Positions 46,953 to 56,066 of a stretch of DNA of 64,000 nucleotides are shown in pieces; position 1 is the stretch's first letter; the number at the start of each line of letters is the position of its first letter. Under the pieces are notes generated by a model, which was given only the letters and a program-made list of their open reading frames with translations, was not told the origin of the DNA and did not search any database. Source of the DNA: Glaciibacter superstes DSM 21135. GTDB lineage: Bacteria > Actinomycetota > Actinomycetes > Actinomycetales > Microbacteriaceae. The DNA lies in contig NZ_ATWH01000007.1 of assembly GCF_000421145.1 (NCBI RefSeq), positions 62,001 through 126,000 on the forward strand, read 5' to 3'. The position numbers and the translations under genes are program-made.

Positions 46953-47975
46953 TCAGGCAACCTTCTGCTTCTTCCGTGCGTTCAGCGCAATAGCACCCGC
47001 GAGCACGATGATGATGACCGCCTGCAGAATCGAGCTGAGTTCACGTGGCACGAACGTCTCGCGTTCCATGGCCGCGCCGCCCACCTGCAGGGCAGAGAAG
47101 AAGACGGCGGCGACAACGGCTCCGACCGGGTTCGCCCTGGCGAGCATGGCGGCGAGCAGCCCGGTCCAAACATAGGCAGGAGTGATCAGTGCGCCGTCCA
47201 CGAAACGGAACGGGAACGCGGTGACGACGAGGGCTCCTGTAACCCCGGCGATCATGCCGCCGGCTGCCATGACCCAGAGAGTCATGCGAGAAACTGCCAC
47301 TCCGGAGTATCCGCTGAACTTGCGGTTGAGCCCGGTCATCCGAATTTCGAAGCCGGCCGGCAGCATCCTGTCGATCACGATCACCACCGCGATGATGACG
47401 ATCAGTACGAACAACGCGCCTGTTACCTTGCCGAATTGCGGCATCTGAAAGGCCGCCGGAAGAGTCTCGGTCTGAGGCAGCCCTGTGCCCTTGTCGAGCA
47501 GCACGAACCGCACCAGGAATGAGGTGACGGCGACGATCGGATAGCTCAGCAGGAGCGAGCTGATGAGCAGCGGCACACCAAGCTTGTTCTCCATGATCGC
47601 CGGCACGAAACCGATGACAGCGCCGACGAGGGCCGCAGCTCCGATGGCGAGGATGAGTGAAAGCGGGAACGGGAGATCAGCGAAGTAGGTGCCAACGACC
47701 ACAGCGGTGATTCCGCCGCCCACCAATTGGCCCTCGCCACCGAGGTTGATGAGGCCGGCGCGCAGCGGCAGAGACACCGCCAGGGCGCAGCCGATGACGG
47801 GAATCGCGAGGCTGAGCGTGGCCGCCCAGCCATTCGGCCCAAGGGAGCCGACAATGATCTGGCCATAGGCCTGGAGCGGGTTGCTTCCGCTGATCAGCAT
47901 CAGGGCGGCCCCGATTGCGAGGGCAATACCGAGTGCGATCAACATCGGCCGCAGAGATGGCCACCATGCCCTCAT
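46953..47975 (-). CDS. Nucleoside ABC transporter permease (YufP/NupP-like)
   Basis: A 340-residue permease with about nine helices; LRAGLINLGGEGQLVGGGIT is the family coupling loop and KFSGYSGVAVSRMTLWVMAA the second conserved cytoplasmic segment. It begins with an ATGA overlap with the ATPase gene stop. It is structurally the partner of the preceding (YufQ-like) permease. Confidence 0.9.
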   Translation of the reverse strand: MRAWWPSLRPMLIALGIALAIGAALMLISGSNPLQAYGQIIVGSLGPNGWAATLSLAIPVIGCALAVSLPLRAGLINLGGEGQLVGGGITAVVVGTYFADLPFPLSLILAIGAAALVGAVIGFVPAIMENKLGVPLLISSLLLSYPIVAVTSFLVRFVLLDKGTGLPQTETLPAAFQMPQFGKVTGALFVLIVIIAVVIVIDRMLPAGFEIRMTGLNRKFSGYSGVAVSRMTLWVMAAGGMIAGVTGALVVTAFPFRFVDGALITPAYVWTGLLAAMLARANPVGAVVAAVFFSALQVGGAAMERETFVPRELSSILQAVIIIVLAGAIALNARKKQKVA

Positions 47976-49585
47976 GTGGTCTCCTCCGATCCGGTCAGGG
48001 TCTGTTGGGTGATGCCGGCCATGGCCAGGCCGATCTTCGCCTCCGTGGCGTCTGCTCGTGGGTATTCGGCCACGACGCGACCGCCGTACATAACGAGGAT
48101 GCGATCGGCGAGGGCGAAGAGCTCACTCAATTCGGCAGAGGTCAGCACGATCGCATGCCCGCGATCGCGGTAAGCGCGAAGCCGGCCATGGATGTTCTCG
48201 ATTGCACCGATGTCCACGCCTCGCGTGGGCTGGTCGACCAGAAGCACTGCGGAATCGTGTGACATCTCTCTGCCGACGATGACCTTCTGCAGGTTGCCGC
48301 CCGAAAGGGTTCCCGCCTCCACTTTGGCATGCGAAACCCTGATACCGAAGGCCTCGATGATGTCGGCGCTGTGCCTCTTCATTGCAGCCCGGTCGAGTCG
48401 CCAGCCTTTTCGCAGCGGGGCCCGCCGGTGGAATCCCATCGCCAAATTGTCCGAAACGGATGCCGTGACGGCCGATCCGACGCCACGGCGGTCTTCGGGG
48501 ATATAGGCGATTCCCTTCCGACGACGTTCCGCGGCGGAAAGCTGATGAATGTCGGTGCCGTCCAGCTCCACCACGCCCGAACTGTGCCCACCGAGCCCGG
48601 CGATCGATTCGATCAGTTCGGTCTGCCCGCTGCCGGCGACGCCGGCGATTCCGACGATCTCACCGTGGCGCACGCTGAAGTTCGCGTCGCTCACGACCAT
48701 CACTCCCAGTTCATTCTGAACAAACAGGCCGTCGACGCGAAGGGCGACACCTGCAGGTGATCCGGCGTTGTAACGACCGTCGAGGTCAACGTCCCGCCCG
48801 GTCATGTGATGTGCCACCTCGGCCGGATTTGTTTCTGAGGTGGTGAGCGTGGCGATCGAGCGGCCGTCTCGCAGGACGGTGATCCGGTCGCTGAATGCCA
48901 TCACCTCTCGGAGCTTGTGCGTCACGACAACAATGGTGCGGCCCGCGTCCCGCAGTTCCCGGAGCACGGCAAAAAGATCGTCGACTTCCTGGGGTGTCAG
49001 CACGGCGGTCGGTTCGTCCAGGATGAGAACTTGCGCATCGCGGTGCAGTGCCTTCAGGATCTCCACCCTCTGGAGCATCCCTACCGAGAGCTGGCCGACT
49101 TTCGCATTCGGGTCGACGCCCAGGCGATAACGATCTGCCAACTCGCGCACCCGTTCGCGCGCCTCTCGCCGGCTCAGGAACATCCCCAGACGAGTGGGCT
49201 CAGCTCGGAAGGCCACGTTCTCGGCCACCGTCAACGACGGGAAAAGCTTGAACTCCTGATGCACCATGCCGATGCCGGCTTCTGACGCGGACACCGGGGA
49301 GGAGAACGAAACGGTCTGGCCATCGAGCCGGATCTCGCCGTCGGTCGGCTCCTCCAGCCCGCAAAGAATTGACATCAGCGTCGATTTTCCGGCGCCGTTC
49401 TCACCGACCAGCGCATGTATCTCCCCGGGATTCAGAACCAGGTCGACGTGGTCGTTGGCCATGACTCCGTTGCTGTACCACTTACTGATCCCACGCATTT
49501 CAACGGTGGTGGCGCCGGGCGCCGCGCTCTGCGGACGCCCGGCCGTCACGCCACCGTTAAGCGGCCGGGTCATCGACCGTGACAT
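47972..49585 (-). CDS. Nucleoside ABC transporter ATP-binding protein (two ABC domains)
   Basis: A 537-residue sugar/nucleoside-type ATPase with tandem ABC modules. Module one has Walker A GENGAGKST, signature SVGMLQRVEILKAL and Walker B LILDEPTAVL; module two has a degenerate A-loop (GVAGSGQTELIESI) and signature LSGGNLQKVIVGREM with LLVDQPTRGVD. This asymmetry is normal for the RbsA/YufO class. The start at 49585 overlaps the BMP gene by 29 bp; a GTG at 49549 is an alternative that would remove the overlap. Confidence 0.9.
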   Translation of the reverse strand: MSRSMTRPLNGGVTAGRPQSAAPGATTVEMRGISKWYSNGVMANDHVDLVLNPGEIHALVGENGAGKSTLMSILCGLEEPTDGEIRLDGQTVSFSSPVSASEAGIGMVHQEFKLFPSLTVAENVAFRAEPTRLGMFLSRREARERVRELADRYRLGVDPNAKVGQLSVGMLQRVEILKALHRDAQVLILDEPTAVLTPQEVDDLFAVLRELRDAGRTIVVVTHKLREVMAFSDRITVLRDGRSIATLTTSETNPAEVAHHMTGRDVDLDGRYNAGSPAGVALRVDGLFVQNELGVMVVSDANFSVRHGEIVGIAGVAGSGQTELIESIAGLGGHSSGVVELDGTDIHQLSAAERRRKGIAYIPEDRRGVGSAVTASVSDNLAMGFHRRAPLRKGWRLDRAAMKRHSADIIEAFGIRVSHAKVEAGTLSGGNLQKVIVGREMSHDSAVLLVDQPTRGVDIGAIENIHGRLRAYRDRGHAIVLTSAELSELFALADRILVMYGGRVVAEYPRADATEAKIGLAMAGITQQTLTGSEETT

Positions 49586-50609
49586 CGCCGGAGACGATCT
49601 GGTCGCTGACCGCCTTCACCTGCTCGATGATTTCCGGGTAATCGGCGATGACACAGCCCGATTCGCCGACGCCGTCGGTGAGGCTCGTGAGGGTCACAGC
49701 GCCTTCTGCCAGACCATACGACTTCACGTCTCCGGTCAGGCCGCCGACGATCGCCTCGACGGATGCCGAAATGACGACGTTGACCTCCTTCAGCACATTG
49801 TCGAGCACTGCGCCGGGAGCCTGCGGGCACTGGTTCGTATCCACGCCGATCGCGAGACTGCCCGAGCTCTTCGCGGCGTCAAAGACACCGGAGTTGCCAC
49901 CGGCCGAGGAGGCCATCACAATGTCCACACCTGCATTGGCAAGCGAGAGTGCCTGTTCCTTTGCGCGACCCGGGTCGTTGAACGGATTCTGCCCTCCCAC
50001 GTACAGCGGGGTGAACTGCACTGCGTCGTTGACCGACTGCGCTCCCACACCGAACGGGTCGGAGAAGCGACGGATCTGGGGCGTGTCCAGGGCGACGACG
50101 GCTCCAACCTTATTGGATTCCGTGATCAGTCCGGCTTCGACGCCGGCGAGGTAGACCGCCTCATGCTCGCGGAAGACGGCACAGCTGACGTTCGGAAGCG
50201 CATCCGCGATGCACGCGTCGACGAACAGGAATTGCTGCTCGGGGTTGTTCGGAGCGAGAGCAGTGATCGAGTCGACGAACTCGAAGCCGACAGCGACGAT
50301 GACATCGGGCTTGGCCGCGATCGCGGCGTCGAGCTGCTCGCTCACCTTGCTGATATTGGCGCTCTCGAAAACACGTGACGAGCCGTCGACGGCTTCCGCG
50401 GCCTCTTCGATGCCCTGGATGGCGAGTTGGAGGAACTCATTCGCTCCCGCCGGCTCAGGGGTCACCAGGATGAGGGTCGGGCCATCACTCTCGCCGTTTC
50501 CGCTGTTTGTATCGTTGCCAGTGTTCGCGGATGCATTGCACCCCGTCAGTCCCAGACCCAGTACGGCGATGGCCGCCACCGCGGTCATCCGTTTGATTGT
50601 GGGGTGCAT
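49557..50609 (-). CDS. BMP-family nucleoside-binding lipoprotein
   Basis: A 350-residue extracytoplasmic binding protein. Lipobox GLTGC (Cys24) follows a short signal peptide, then an Asn/Thr/Ser-rich linker. The BMP core has VIVAVGFEFVDSITALAPNN, FLFVDACI, NVSCAVFREHEAVYLAGVEA and GAVVALDTPQIRRFSDPFGV. Close relatives bind purine nucleosides by hydrogen bonds to the base and ribose. It is the first gene of the leftward operon, divergent from gntR, and should capture the pathway substrate outside the cell. Confidence 0.92.
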   Translation of the reverse strand: MHPTIKRMTAVAAIAVLGLGLTGCNASANTGNDTNSGNGESDGPTLILVTPEPAGANEFLQLAIQGIEEAAEAVDGSSRVFESANISKVSEQLDAAIAAKPDVIVAVGFEFVDSITALAPNNPEQQFLFVDACIADALPNVSCAVFREHEAVYLAGVEAGLITESNKVGAVVALDTPQIRRFSDPFGVGAQSVNDAVQFTPLYVGGQNPFNDPGRAKEQALSLANAGVDIVMASSAGGNSGVFDAAKSSGSLAIGVDTNQCPQAPGAVLDNVLKEVNVVISASVEAIVGGLTGDVKSYGLAEGAVTLTSLTDGVGESGCVIADYPEIIEQVKAVSDQIVSGDVTVDDPAA

Positions 50610-50629
50610 CTTTGCCTCCGGTAAGTTGT

Positions 50630-50653
50630 AAGACGATTGACGTTTTACGTCTT
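50630..50653. promoter_or_regulatory. Palindromic operator candidate in the BMP-gntR intergenic region
   Basis: AAGACG (50630-50635) and CGTCTT (50648-50653) are inverted halves, and inside them GACGTTTTACGTC (50639-50651) is a perfect GACGT/ACGTC palindrome with a 3-nt centre. It lies 21 bp upstream of the BMP gene start and 60 bp upstream of gntR, a suitable place for one repressor to control both operons. Confidence 0.55.
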
Positions 50654-50712
50654 CTCAATTACGTATAGAGTAGGGCCCATGCAGGCAACCGTCAAATAAC
50701 GTTTGGAACCCC

Positions 50713-51444
50713 ATGACGCGCAAACCACTGAGAGACAACCGCTCATTGCCCGTGCAGCTCGCTGCCGTCCTCCGCGCTCGAATCACATCGGGAGAATGGT
50801 CACCCGGAGAGCAGCTGCCGTCCGAACAGGCGCTGGCCGATGAGGCCGAAGTCAGCAGGCCGACGGTACGCGCTGCACTCCGTCAGCTTGCCGCAAGCGG
50901 ATTGATCCGGGTGCGCCAGGGCTCGGGTACCTTTGTGACCTCCCGCGGTCCTGGCGTCGTCGCGGGACTCCAAGAGTTGCGTTCCATGAGTGAGATCATT
51001 TCCGAGCAACGCGCGAACTCACAGGTGAAATACCGGTTGCGGGAACTTCGCCCAGCTACGGCCGAGGAGGCCGCCTACTTCGATGCGGAGCTCCCCTTCC
51101 GCGTGATCGCCGTCGAGCGCAGCTTCGTTTCCGACGAGGAGGTGATCGCGGTGGAGTGGTCACTCATTAATGCCGATCTGGTACCCAATGTCGATCCGGC
51201 GGACATCTCCGGATCGATCTTTGCGCTACTTGAGCCGCTCGGACTCCTGCCAGATCAGGCCATCGCCACCGTGCACGCGGTCAACGACGACACGATTGCC
51301 TGGCCGGAGAACGCCGGCCGTTCGTCCTCGCTCTACCTCTGCCTGACGCAGCAGTCGTACATGCTCGACGGTCGGGTGATCAGCTGGTCGAAAACCTACT
51401 TCACCGAAGGCAACTTCGAGTTCCTTCTGGTGCGTACTCGCTAG
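50713..51444 (+). CDS. GntR-family regulator (HutC/UTRA type)
   Basis: A 243-residue regulator. The N-terminal winged helix contains LAAVLRARITSGEWSPGEQL, then PSEQALADEAEVSRPTVRAA and LRQLAASGLIRVRQGSGTFV. The C-terminal UTRA domain (~95-243) has AELPFRVIAVERSFVSDEEV and binds a small effector, usually a phosphorylated sugar or substrate of the regulated pathway. It starts the rightward operon 104 bp from the divergent importer gene. A sugar phosphate intermediate of the pathway is a plausible effector. Confidence 0.9.
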   Translation: MTRKPLRDNRSLPVQLAAVLRARITSGEWSPGEQLPSEQALADEAEVSRPTVRAALRQLAASGLIRVRQGSGTFVTSRGPGVVAGLQELRSMSEIISEQRANSQVKYRLRELRPATAEEAAYFDAELPFRVIAVERSFVSDEEVIAVEWSLINADLVPNVDPADISGSIFALLEPLGLLPDQAIATVHAVNDDTIAWPENAGRSSSLYLCLTQQSYMLDGRVISWSKTYFTEGNFEFLLVRTR

Positions 51445-51489
51445 TACGTCATCAACAACCAGCCTGCGTTGACTTCAAAGGAGAATGCC

Positions 51490-52125
51490 ATGACGATGAG
51501 CGCAACCGTACTCGAAATCACCGCCGAACTTGCCGCCGTCGGCCGGGCGGCCGTGTCCAGCGGACTTGTGCTCGCTAGCGGGGGGAACCTTTCGGCGCGG
51601 CTCCCCGACGATAATGCGTTCGTCGTTACCGCCTCAGGCACCTGGCTGGATCGGCTGATGCCCGCTGACTTCAGCATCGTATCGATGTCTGGTGAGGTGC
51701 TCGAGGGGCACGCCACGCCCTCCAGCGAGTGGAAATTGCACCAGCGATCCTATGCGGCCAGGCCCGACATCAATGCCGTGGTGCACGTTCACCCTCAATA
51801 CGCCGTTCTGCTTGACGCTCTTGGGCACCCCATCCGTTTGATGACGCTGGATCACGCCTACTACGTCAAGTCTGTGGGCGTCACGCCCTACTTCCCGAAC
51901 GGCTCCGACGATCTTGCCGACTCAGCAGGCGAACAAGCAGTCGAGCACGACTGCGTCCTGATGAGTCACCACGGTTGCTCCGCTCTCGGGGACTCTGTCG
52001 AGATGGCCTTCCGACGCGCCCTCAATCTCGAAGAGGCGGCCGCGGCCACTTACCGTGCCATCGCCATCGGAGACTTCACCACGACGTTCCCCCCGGCGGA
52101 CTTCGCGCAGCTTCACCACGCCTAG
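51490..52125 (+). CDS. Class II aldolase (AraD/FucA family)
   Basis: A 211-residue zinc aldolase. Zinc ligands are His99 and His101 (VVHVHPQY) and a His of LMSHHGCSALG (160/161); the catalytic acid is Glu80 in TPSSEWKLH. The family cleaves 1-phosphorylated ketoses to dihydroxyacetone phosphate plus an aldehyde (fuculose 1-phosphate and 5-deoxy-/5-methylthioribulose 1-phosphate aldolases belong here). It follows gntR by 45 bp with GGAG before the ATG and precedes an aldehyde dehydrogenase, so a lactaldehyde-, acetaldehyde- or methylthioacetaldehyde-forming reaction fits. The short length excludes RhaD. Confidence 0.9.
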   Translation: MTMSATVLEITAELAAVGRAAVSSGLVLASGGNLSARLPDDNAFVVTASGTWLDRLMPADFSIVSMSGEVLEGHATPSSEWKLHQRSYAARPDINAVVHVHPQYAVLLDALGHPIRLMTLDHAYYVKSVGVTPYFPNGSDDLADSAGEQAVEHDCVLMSHHGCSALGDSVEMAFRRALNLEEAAAATYRAIAIGDFTTTFPPADFAQLHHA

Positions 52126-52189
52126 CCGGCGCGGTCGCCCGTTTCCCCTGCTCCACATCTCCGTCGCTACACAGAAAGCCACCGTTGAT

Positions 52190-53722
52190 ATGACCTCGAG
52201 TCCGACCGCGCCGCTGCTGAACCACACCCATGACGACATCAGTAAGGCGACCCGCGCATTCCTGAACGCACCCCCGCAGTTGCTGATCGATGGCGTGATG
52301 GTGGATCCACGCTCTGGCGCCACCATGGACGTGATCGACCCGGGCACCGGCAAGAAGATCGCCGTCGCGGCCGTCGCCGGACAAGCCGATGTTGATCTGG
52401 CCGTCGCCGCAGCACGTCGCGCGTTCGACCTGCGAGCGCCGTGGCGCACCATGAATGCCCTGGACCGCGGGCGCATCATCCACCGCTTCGCCCGCCTGCT
52501 GGAAAGCCATGCCGATGAACTCGTCGAGCTGGAAGTGCTGGATGGTGGAAAGCTGAGGCACGCTGCCGCAACCGTCGATATTCCACTCGGCGTGAACCAT
52601 CTCGACTACTTCGCGGGCTGGACCTCGAAGATCGAGGGAAACACGATCCCGGTATCAGTGCCAGACACCATGGTGCGCACCGAACGCGAACCGGTCGGAG
52701 TGGTGGCGCAGATCGTGCCGTGGAATTACCCCCTCCTGATGGCGCTATGGAAAGTCGCGCCAGCCCTCGCGGCTGGGTGCACCATCATCCTGAAGCCCGC
52801 AGAGAACACGCCGCTGACCGCGATCCGCCTTGGCCAGCTCGCACTGGAGGCCGGTTTGCCAGCCGGTGTGCTCAATATTCTCACCGGCTACGGCGCCGAA
52901 GCGGGCGAAGCGCTCGTCGATCACCCTGGCGTTGACAAGATCGCATTCACCGGTTCAACGAGGGTCGGCAAGCGGATTGCCGCCCGGGCCGCTTCGCAGG
53001 TCAAGCGCGTGACGCTGGAGCTCGGCGGCAAGAGTCCGAACATCGTCTTCGCCGACAGTCCGGTCGATGTGGCTGCCGCCGGCGCCGCCAATGCCATCTT
53101 CTTCAATGCCGGGCAGGCGTGCGCCGCCGGGTCTCGTCTGTATATCGAGTCACGCATCTTCGACGACGTCATCGGTGAGTTGAGCAGCATCGCCTCGAAC
53201 CTCGAAATCGGACATGGCCTGAACCCGGCCTCCACGATCGGACCGGTCATCAGCTCGCGTCAGTTCGACACCGTGCGCAACTATATTGATGGGGCCCTGG
53301 CAGAAGGAGCGACCGTCGCCAGTGGTGGCTCTGACCTGCCCACCGGAGTGGACCAAGACGGGTACTACGTGCGCCCCACCGTACTCACCGACGTCAACGA
53401 GTCGATGACCGCTGTGCGCGAAGAGATTTTCGGTCCGGTGGTCGTCGCGCAGCCATTCGACGACCTCGAGGACATCGCACAACGAGCGAACGATTCGCCC
53501 TACGGCCTCGCCGCAGGAATCTGGACCAGGGACATCGGGCGCGCGAACCGACTTGCTCGGATGCTGCAGGCCGGCACCGTCTACATCAATATGTACGGGG
53601 CAACCGACGCTGCCGCCCCGTTCGGTGGGTACAAGCAGTCCGGCTACGGACGCGACATGGGGCACGCAAACCTGGAGTCCTACCTCGAGACGAAGTCCAT
53701 CTGGACCAACCTGGCGCCGTGA
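52190..53722 (+). CDS. NAD(P)-dependent aldehyde dehydrogenase
   Basis: A 510-residue ALDH. The catalytic Cys311 (FFNAGQACAAGSR) and Glu277 (VTLELGGKSPN) are intact, Asn179 in PWNYPLL stabilises the oxyanion, and GSTRVGKRIA binds the dinucleotide. It would oxidise the aldehyde released by the aldolase to a carboxylate. The start is at MTSSPTAP (52190), 64 bp after the aldolase; the longer frame upstream is a shadow of the aldolase gene. Residues 1-30 form a non-conserved leader. Confidence 0.92.
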   Translation: MTSSPTAPLLNHTHDDISKATRAFLNAPPQLLIDGVMVDPRSGATMDVIDPGTGKKIAVAAVAGQADVDLAVAAARRAFDLRAPWRTMNALDRGRIIHRFARLLESHADELVELEVLDGGKLRHAAATVDIPLGVNHLDYFAGWTSKIEGNTIPVSVPDTMVRTEREPVGVVAQIVPWNYPLLMALWKVAPALAAGCTIILKPAENTPLTAIRLGQLALEAGLPAGVLNILTGYGAEAGEALVDHPGVDKIAFTGSTRVGKRIAARAASQVKRVTLELGGKSPNIVFADSPVDVAAAGAANAIFFNAGQACAAGSRLYIESRIFDDVIGELSSIASNLEIGHGLNPASTIGPVISSRQFDTVRNYIDGALAEGATVASGGSDLPTGVDQDGYYVRPTVLTDVNESMTAVREEIFGPVVVAQPFDDLEDIAQRANDSPYGLAAGIWTRDIGRANRLARMLQAGTVYINMYGATDAAAPFGGYKQSGYGRDMGHANLESYLETKSIWTNLAP

Positions 53723-53759
53723 GTACGCTGGGACCGGCGCTGGCCAGCCAGCGCTCCCG

Positions 53760-54956
53760 GTGAATGCGAGGGCCCAGCTCACCTGGGCGATTTGCACACA
53801 GATCCTCGCCATCTCCTGCTGGTTGAACACTGCAGCGACGCTGCCAGCCATCTCGGCCGAATACGGCCTCGGCGACGGGGCTGCCAGCGCGCTGACAGCC
53901 GCCGTCCAGGGCGGATTCGCCGCCGGGGCCCTCGCCCTGGCGATCCGTCGCACAACCGACCGGGTTCGACCGGCCATCCTGATCTCGGTGGGTTCCCTGG
54001 CCGCGGCGGTCTTCACTCTGCTGCCCGCGCTACTGGAGATCAATTTCATTTGGTTCGTTGTGTCGAAGGCCTCCGTCGGCCTGGCGCTTGCCGCCGTGTA
54101 CACCACAGGAATGCGTGTCGTGCTCTCCTGGGCGCCACCGCGGTATCGCAGCCTTGCCGTCGCGGCCCTCGTGGCGTCGCTGACCGTCGGTACTGCCGCG
54201 CCGCATCTGCTGACGGGATCGGTCGGCAGCGGGCAGTGGCGCGCGTTGATGATTCTGACGGCCGCTCTCGCCCTGGTCGCCGCACTGATCGGGTTGACGT
54301 CGCGCACGGGGCCCCATGTCTCCCCAATCCGTGAGGTCACGCTGTCGGATGCACTTGCGGTGGTGAGCAACCCCGTTCAGCGACGGATCACGATCGCCTA
54401 CGTGGGTCACATGTGGGAGGTCTACGGGTTGTGGGTATGGGTACCGTCTCTGATGCTCTCACTACCCGAGATCACCACACTCCGCGGATCAGAGAGTGCG
54501 GCAGCTGTCGGCGGTTGGACATTTGTCATCATCGGCGTGGCCGGCACCATCGGTTGTTTCGTCGGCGGCTTCCTGCCCCACTTCTCCAGTAGACGGCTGG
54601 TCGCTCGCGCCGTGGTCGCCGTTTCGGCGGTCTGCGTGCTGCTCACCCCCCTGCTGGCTGTGGTTCCGTTTTGGCTCTCACTCGGAGTTCTTGTTGTGTG
54701 GGGCGCTGCAACGATCGGCGATTCAGCTTTGTATTCGGCGATGACCGGACGCGAGTCTGGCCAGGCTGCAGTCGGTACGGCGATCGCCACCCAGATGGGA
54801 ATCGGGTACAGCGTAAGCATCGGCGTCGTTTACGCGCTTCCGCTCGCCGCCGGATTGGTCGGGTGGCAATTCGCCTTCCTCATCCTGGCAATCGGTCCAG
54901 CGGTGAGCTTCGTCGCCCTCAGACCCTGGGATCGTCGAACGCCGATTACGCACTAG
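53760..54956 (+). CDS. MFS transporter (CynX/NimT-like)
   Basis: A 12-helix major-facilitator protein of about 398 residues. It starts at a GTG (VNARAQLTWAICTQILAISC), 37 bp after the ALDH stop; in-frame codons upstream belong to the ALDH shadow. Helix 1 leads to a WLNTAATLPAISAEYGL loop, and GATTIGDS-like GAATIGDSALYSAMTGRESG lies near the end of the C-terminal half. As the last gene of the aldolase-ALDH operon it may export the acid product or import an alternative substrate. It has no N-terminal ribosome-binding site of strength, so translation may be coupled. Confidence 0.82.
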   Translation: MNARAQLTWAICTQILAISCWLNTAATLPAISAEYGLGDGAASALTAAVQGGFAAGALALAIRRTTDRVRPAILISVGSLAAAVFTLLPALLEINFIWFVVSKASVGLALAAVYTTGMRVVLSWAPPRYRSLAVAALVASLTVGTAAPHLLTGSVGSGQWRALMILTAALALVAALIGLTSRTGPHVSPIREVTLSDALAVVSNPVQRRITIAYVGHMWEVYGLWVWVPSLMLSLPEITTLRGSESAAAVGGWTFVIIGVAGTIGCFVGGFLPHFSSRRLVARAVVAVSAVCVLLTPLLAVVPFWLSLGVLVVWGAATIGDSALYSAMTGRESGQAAVGTAIATQMGIGYSVSIGVVYALPLAAGLVGWQFAFLILAIGPAVSFVALRPWDRRTPITH

Positions 54957-54999
54957 GGGTGACGCAGTTGATCTGAACCCGAAGAGGCGAGACGGGTCT

Positions 55000-55272
55000 C
55001 TAGCGCGGGTTGTTGTTGAGGTCGACGTCCGCGTTGGGCTTCAGGCGCCGAGCGAACAGTGCGGTGACGACGAGCACAACGACAAACGCAATCACGAGGC
55101 TGACCAGCGACAGCCACACCTCGCGGGTGGTGAGAAGGGTCACCAGCCCCACAAACAGTGCCGTTCCGCCGGAGAGGCCGAACAACTCGGCTGTGCTGAG
55201 CGCGCTCGAAGAGCGACGTGGGGGCCCTCCAGCCCCGGGCTGGTTGGGCGCGGCTGGTTGGTTCTGGGTCAC
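55000..55272 (-). CDS. Small two-helix membrane protein
   Basis: A 90-residue protein with a Pro/Gln-rich cytoplasmic start (VTQNQPAAPNQPGAGGPPRR), two hydrophobic helices (ELFGLSGGTALFVGLVTLLT and WLSLVSLVIAFVVVLVVTAL) and a basic, Asn/Asp-rich tail. The GTG start overlaps the stop of the DUF308-like gene (GTGA). No family is recognised; the coupling suggests it works with that protein. Confidence 0.75.
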   Translation of the reverse strand: MTQNQPAAPNQPGAGGPPRRSSSALSTAELFGLSGGTALFVGLVTLLTTREVWLSLVSLVIAFVVVLVVTALFARRLKPNADVDLNNNPR

Positions 55273-55940
55273 GAGCGTTCCGATTCGTTGGTTGCGGTGG
55301 CGAGCGAGCGCGCGGCATCCGTCGCCGTGAATTTCAGCGAGAATCCGCCGATCAGCAGAAAGACACCGAGCACCACGAAGTACGCGCCAAGCAGCCCCAC
55401 CGACACCACGTCGTTCGGCGGCAGCAGCAGGAAGACCAGGGCAAGAACGGCGGTGAGGATTCCGGCGAACATCCAGTCCCTGGCGGCGCCACCTCTGGCA
55501 GCGCTGCCTTTCGGTGTGCCGCGGCGGGAACGAACCCGTACGCCGCTGTAAAGCTCGACGAAACCGGTGGTGGCTGCCCACACGCTCACCAGATACAGGA
55601 AGAAACCGAGACCGCCGCCATTCACGGCCAGCGCAAGCGCACCGGCGACAACACCGACGACACCCTGAATCACAATCAGGTTGCGGGTGACCGGGTCGCC
55701 CAGCATTCGCCAGCTCAGGATGCCGGTGAGCAGGCCACTCAGAACGGCGAAGGCCCCGAAAACGATGAGCCCGAACTGGGCGGAATGGTTCGGGCTGAAG
55801 GTGATCACCGCCGCGGGGATCAGCGCGATGACGGCACGGGCGATGGGGACGATCCAGTACCGCGGGCTCTCGGAGGCGCGTTCGGTTCCGGCCACACCGT
55901 TTCGGGCGACGGAGTCGGGTGCTGGCTGGGCATTCGCCAC
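55269..55940 (-). CDS. HdeD/DUF308-like membrane protein
   Basis: About 223 residues with six membrane helices in two triplets, the DUF308 (HdeD-like) plan: PIARAVIALIPAAVITF, LIVFGAFAVLSGLLTGILSW, then VWAATTGFVELYSGVRVRSR between the halves and VLGVFLLIGGFSLKF at the end. The start is taken at GTG 55940 (GAGG eight bases upstream); upstream codons are shadow-like. Biochemical role unknown; HdeD homologues are linked to acid and envelope stress. It is coupled to the small membrane gene downstream. Confidence 0.75.
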   Translation of the reverse strand: MANAQPAPDSVARNGVAGTERASESPRYWIVPIARAVIALIPAAVITFSPNHSAQFGLIVFGAFAVLSGLLTGILSWRMLGDPVTRNLIVIQGVVGVVAGALALAVNGGGLGFFLYLVSVWAATTGFVELYSGVRVRSRRGTPKGSAARGGAARDWMFAGILTAVLALVFLLLPPNDVVSVGLLGAYFVVLGVFLLIGGFSLKFTATDAARSLATATNESERS

Positions 55941-56066
55941 TGCGTTGACCTCTTTCTCGCCTGAGCGTCCGACCGCTGCAGGCTGCCTGACTAGTCTACG
56001 TGCGGTGCTGGCGCGCAGCTTCAACGTGGCGACTCCGATGCGGCAGAGCGCGAGTCAGAGCCTAGA

